In this document: piece by piece, positions 47,320 through 49,006 of the stretch
How positions within the stretch are numbered: position 1 is the stretch's first letter
How the letters are laid out: the number at the start of each line of letters is the position of its first letter
Assembly: GCA_046598395.1 (NCBI GenBank)
Contig: JBKJIQ010000002.1
Coordinates: 1 to 49,006, forward strand
DNA from: JAENVU01 sp046598395
GTDB lineage: Bacteria > Actinomycetota > Acidimicrobiia > IMCC26256 > JAENVU01
Length of the DNA: 49,006 nt
Direction: 5' to 3'
Notes under the pieces: generated by a model
The model's input: the letters and a program-made list of their open reading frames with translations, nothing else
What the model was told of the DNA's origin: nothing
Databases searched by the model: none
Made by a program: the position numbers and the translations under genes

Positions 47320-48804
47320 CTATGACCCGAGCTGGTCTACAAGCTGTGCTGGGGTCGAACACTGATTGAACAACGCCTCGACGTGGGCGCGGCTTCCCTT
47401 GAGCGGTTCCATCATGGGAATCCTTCGTAACGGGTCGGTTCCGACATCAAGGATCAAACTGTCCCAGTTCGCCGCGACGACGGAGTCGGCCCAGCGAGCG
47501 AGGCACTGTCCGCGAAAGTATGCCCGGGTTGTGTCCGGCGGCTCGGTCATTGCCGCGACCACGGCATCTTCGGTGAGAATGCGCTCCACCGTTCCGGCGC
47601 GCACGAGCCGTTCGTACAGCGAACGTTCGGGGCGAACATCGTGATATTGCAGGTCGAGCAACGCGAGTTTCGGGTTGTCCCAGGCGAGGCCATCGCGGTC
47701 GCGGTACGCGTCGAGCAGCGCGAGTTTGGTGACCCAGTCGAGTTGGCCGTTCAGGCTCATCGGGTCATGTTCGAGCGCGGTCAGCGTTGCTTCCCAACGC
47801 CGAAGCACGTCGAGGCCCACCTCCGCGCCGCAGAGTTCGAGGCCGGTCTCTTCCGCGTACTTCTGGGCCAGGCGGAAGAACTCCCATTGGAGTTCGATCG
47901 CGGTGCACGTGCCTCCGCTCGTGCGTTCCAGCGTGGCCCGCAGGGTCGGATCGTGGGAGACCGTCCGCACCGCGTGAACCGGCCCGACGATCGAGAGATC
48001 CTTGTCGAGGAAGTCGTCCTCGATCATGCCGAGGACGATCGCCATCGTGCCGACCTTGAGAAACGTGGCGACCTCACACAGGTTGGCGTCGCCGGTGATG
48101 ACGTGGACGCGCCGGTACTTCTGGGGATCGGCGTGTGGTTCGTCGCGGGTATTGACCAACGGTCGCTTGAGCGTGGTCTCGAGGCCTACCTCCTCCTCGA
48201 AGAAGTCGGCGCGGCTCGAAATTTGGAACCCGACATTCGTGGCGCCGTTCTCCGCCCCGATCTTTCCCGCGCCGGTGAATATCTGGCGCGTGACGAACCA
48301 GGGAAGGAGCGTAGCGACGATGTTGGCAAATGGCGTTTGGCGGTCGACCATGTAGTTCTCATGGGTGCCATAGGAGTTGCCCTTGCCGTCCGAGTTGTTT
48401 TTGTAGACGACGATTTCTTGGCCCGGTTCCAAGAGGCGACGCGACGCTTGCATCGACCGCGCCAGGATTCGCTCCCCCGCTTTGTCGGCGAGGACGAGTT
48501 CCATTGCATCGGAGCACTCCGGCGTGGAGTACTCCGGGTGGGCATGGTCCACGTAATAGCGCGCCCCGTTGGTGAGCACCGTGTTGACGAGATGCGTCTC
48601 GACCATTGGTGCGTGTGAGCCAGCGCTGCCGTTGCCGCGAGCATCGCGCCCGGGGCTTTCGTCGTCGAAGTCCCACCCGATCCGGCGGTGCTCGACGTAG
48701 GCGTTGATGAGCAGCGACGATGCGAGCACCGGGTTCGGGTCCGGCGTATTGCGCAACACCACGCCGTACTCCGTCTCGATTCCACACACCTTTGCGACGG
48801 CCAC
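47320..48804 (-). CDS. dop: Depupylase / deamidase of Pup
   Basis: The 494-residue protein is Dop, a PafA paralogue: KVCGIETEYGVVLRNTPDPN at the start, HPEYSTPECSDAMELVLADK, VVYKNNSDGKGNSYGTHENY for ATP and metal, KRPLVNTRDEPHADPQKYRR, and HVITGDANLCEVATFLKVG. Residues about 40-80 carry the Dop loop (RRIGWDFDDESPGRDARGNG), which PafA lacks and which distinguishes the two. Dop removes Pup from conjugates and, in species with Pup-Gln, deamidates Pup. Because Pup here ends in Glu, only the depupylase role seems needed. GTG 48804 is leaderless, with TAGCCT 6 nt upstream. Confidence 0.93.
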   Translation of the reverse strand: MAVAKVCGIETEYGVVLRNTPDPNPVLASSLLINAYVEHRRIGWDFDDESPGRDARGNGSAGSHAPMVETHLVNTVLTNGARYYVDHAHPEYSTPECSDAMELVLADKAGERILARSMQASRRLLEPGQEIVVYKNNSDGKGNSYGTHENYMVDRQTPFANIVATLLPWFVTRQIFTGAGKIGAENGATNVGFQISSRADFFEEEVGLETTLKRPLVNTRDEPHADPQKYRRVHVITGDANLCEVATFLKVGTMAIVLGMIEDDFLDKDLSIVGPVHAVRTVSHDPTLRATLERTSGGTCTAIELQWEFFRLAQKYAEETGLELCGAEVGLDVLRRWEATLTALEHDPMSLNGQLDWVTKLALLDAYRDRDGLAWDNPKLALLDLQYHDVRPERSLYERLVRAGTVERILTEDAVVAAMTEPPDTTRAYFRGQCLARWADSVVAANWDSLILDVGTDPLRRIPMMEPLKGSRAHVEALFNQCSTPAQLVDQLGS

Positions 48805-48810
48805 CCGCGC

Positions 48811-48816
48811 AGGCTA
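48811..48816 (-). promoter_or_regulatory. -10 hexamer for a leaderless start of dop
   Basis: TAGCCT on the minus strand lies 6 nt before GTG 48804. The 190 bases between here and the window end hold no ORF I can support. Confidence 0.5.
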
Positions 48817-49006
48817 GCCCTGAGGTGATTCCTCGTCCGCCCGCACGGGCCGGTGCCGGACGAGAACGGTGTTCCCTGCTCGCCCTCTTAGCCTCGATCC
48901 ACCGATTTGGTGATGTGACCGCGGTTTTAGGCGGGGCGATGTCTGCGCGGGTCGTCTCGAGGGTGCCGATTGGGTGTTGAGCATGGTCGCGGTCGCGCCA
49001 GGGGCA

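Noticed and set aside
48805..49006. Partial ORF at the right end (ATG 48983)
   Set aside because: Only a few codons fit before the window edge and no conserved motif is visible. The upstream Mpa gene expected for this locus cannot be seen here.
1..49006. tRNA, rRNA, prophage or transposase genes
   Set aside because: I found no tRNA-like cloverleaf, no rRNA stretch, and no integrase or transposase protein among the reading frames.

Overview
The window is GC-rich chromosomal DNA from an actinobacterium. The evidence is a complete Pup-proteasome locus (dop, pup, prcB, prcA, pafA, pafB, pafC), the order gcvH-garA-merR-bfn-merR known from mycobacteria, and DUF4193, DUF3866 and HelY proteins. CoA-transferase, thiolase/DUF35 and cox-type maturation genes, together with many genes lacking Shine-Dalgarno sites, fit an Acidimicrobiia-like lineage. 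That placement is inference. I see no rRNA, tRNA, CRISPR array, transposase or phage gene.

Layout. 1-7 kb: a secreted protein, a frame-broken aminoglycoside-phosphotransferase-type gene, and a rightward catabolic operon (amidohydrolase, thiolase-like protein, DUF35 partner, double-domain CoA transferase). 7-16 kb: small membrane proteins, hemolysin III, a saccharopine-dehydrogenase-like protein, an E2-like acyltransferase with an altered active site, gamma-glutamyltransferase, then a maturation cluster (MoxR ATPase, CoxE, XdhC split in two genes) and an SDR. No molybdenum hydroxylase structural gene is present. 16-19 kb: a CDP-alcohol phosphotransferase overlapping a large sugar-nucleotidyltransferase/phosphomannomutase-like fusion. 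19-27 kb: the glycine-cleavage and central-metabolism locus gcvH, garA, merR, bfn, merR, gcvT, a tandem glycine riboswitch, gcvP, then a membrane DnaJ-like protein. 27.5-27.8 kb: a convergent intergenic region with a perfect 16-bp hairpin and three 16-bp direct repeats.

27.8-49 kb is almost all leftward: DUF4193-lnt-hypothetical-GNAT; a long ThyX-like protein; tatA-tatC-small membrane protein-helY-lipid-kinase-like domain; small membrane and zinc-ribbon genes; pafB-pafC-lepB-lepB; pafA-DUF3866; prcB-prcA; dop-pup. One GDPD gene runs rightward at 38.7 kb. The proteasome genes act together: PafA ligates Pup, Dop removes it, PrcAB degrades, and PafBC is a DNA-damage regulator in relatives. The Mpa ATPase is not in the window and would be expected upstream of dop, beyond the right edge.

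Two signals recur. Many promoters are a TANNNT hexamer exactly 6 nt before an ATG or GTG, as expected for leaderless mRNAs. Inside operons, genes are often joined by 4-bp GTGA or ATGA overlaps. The points most worth checking are the duplicated garA/merR junction with a 31-codon ORF, the palindromes at the garA promoter, a possible leader peptide before pafA, tandem hairpins and a small ORF between pup and prcB, a Pup that already ends in Glu, and several enzyme-family proteins lacking canonical catalytic residues.
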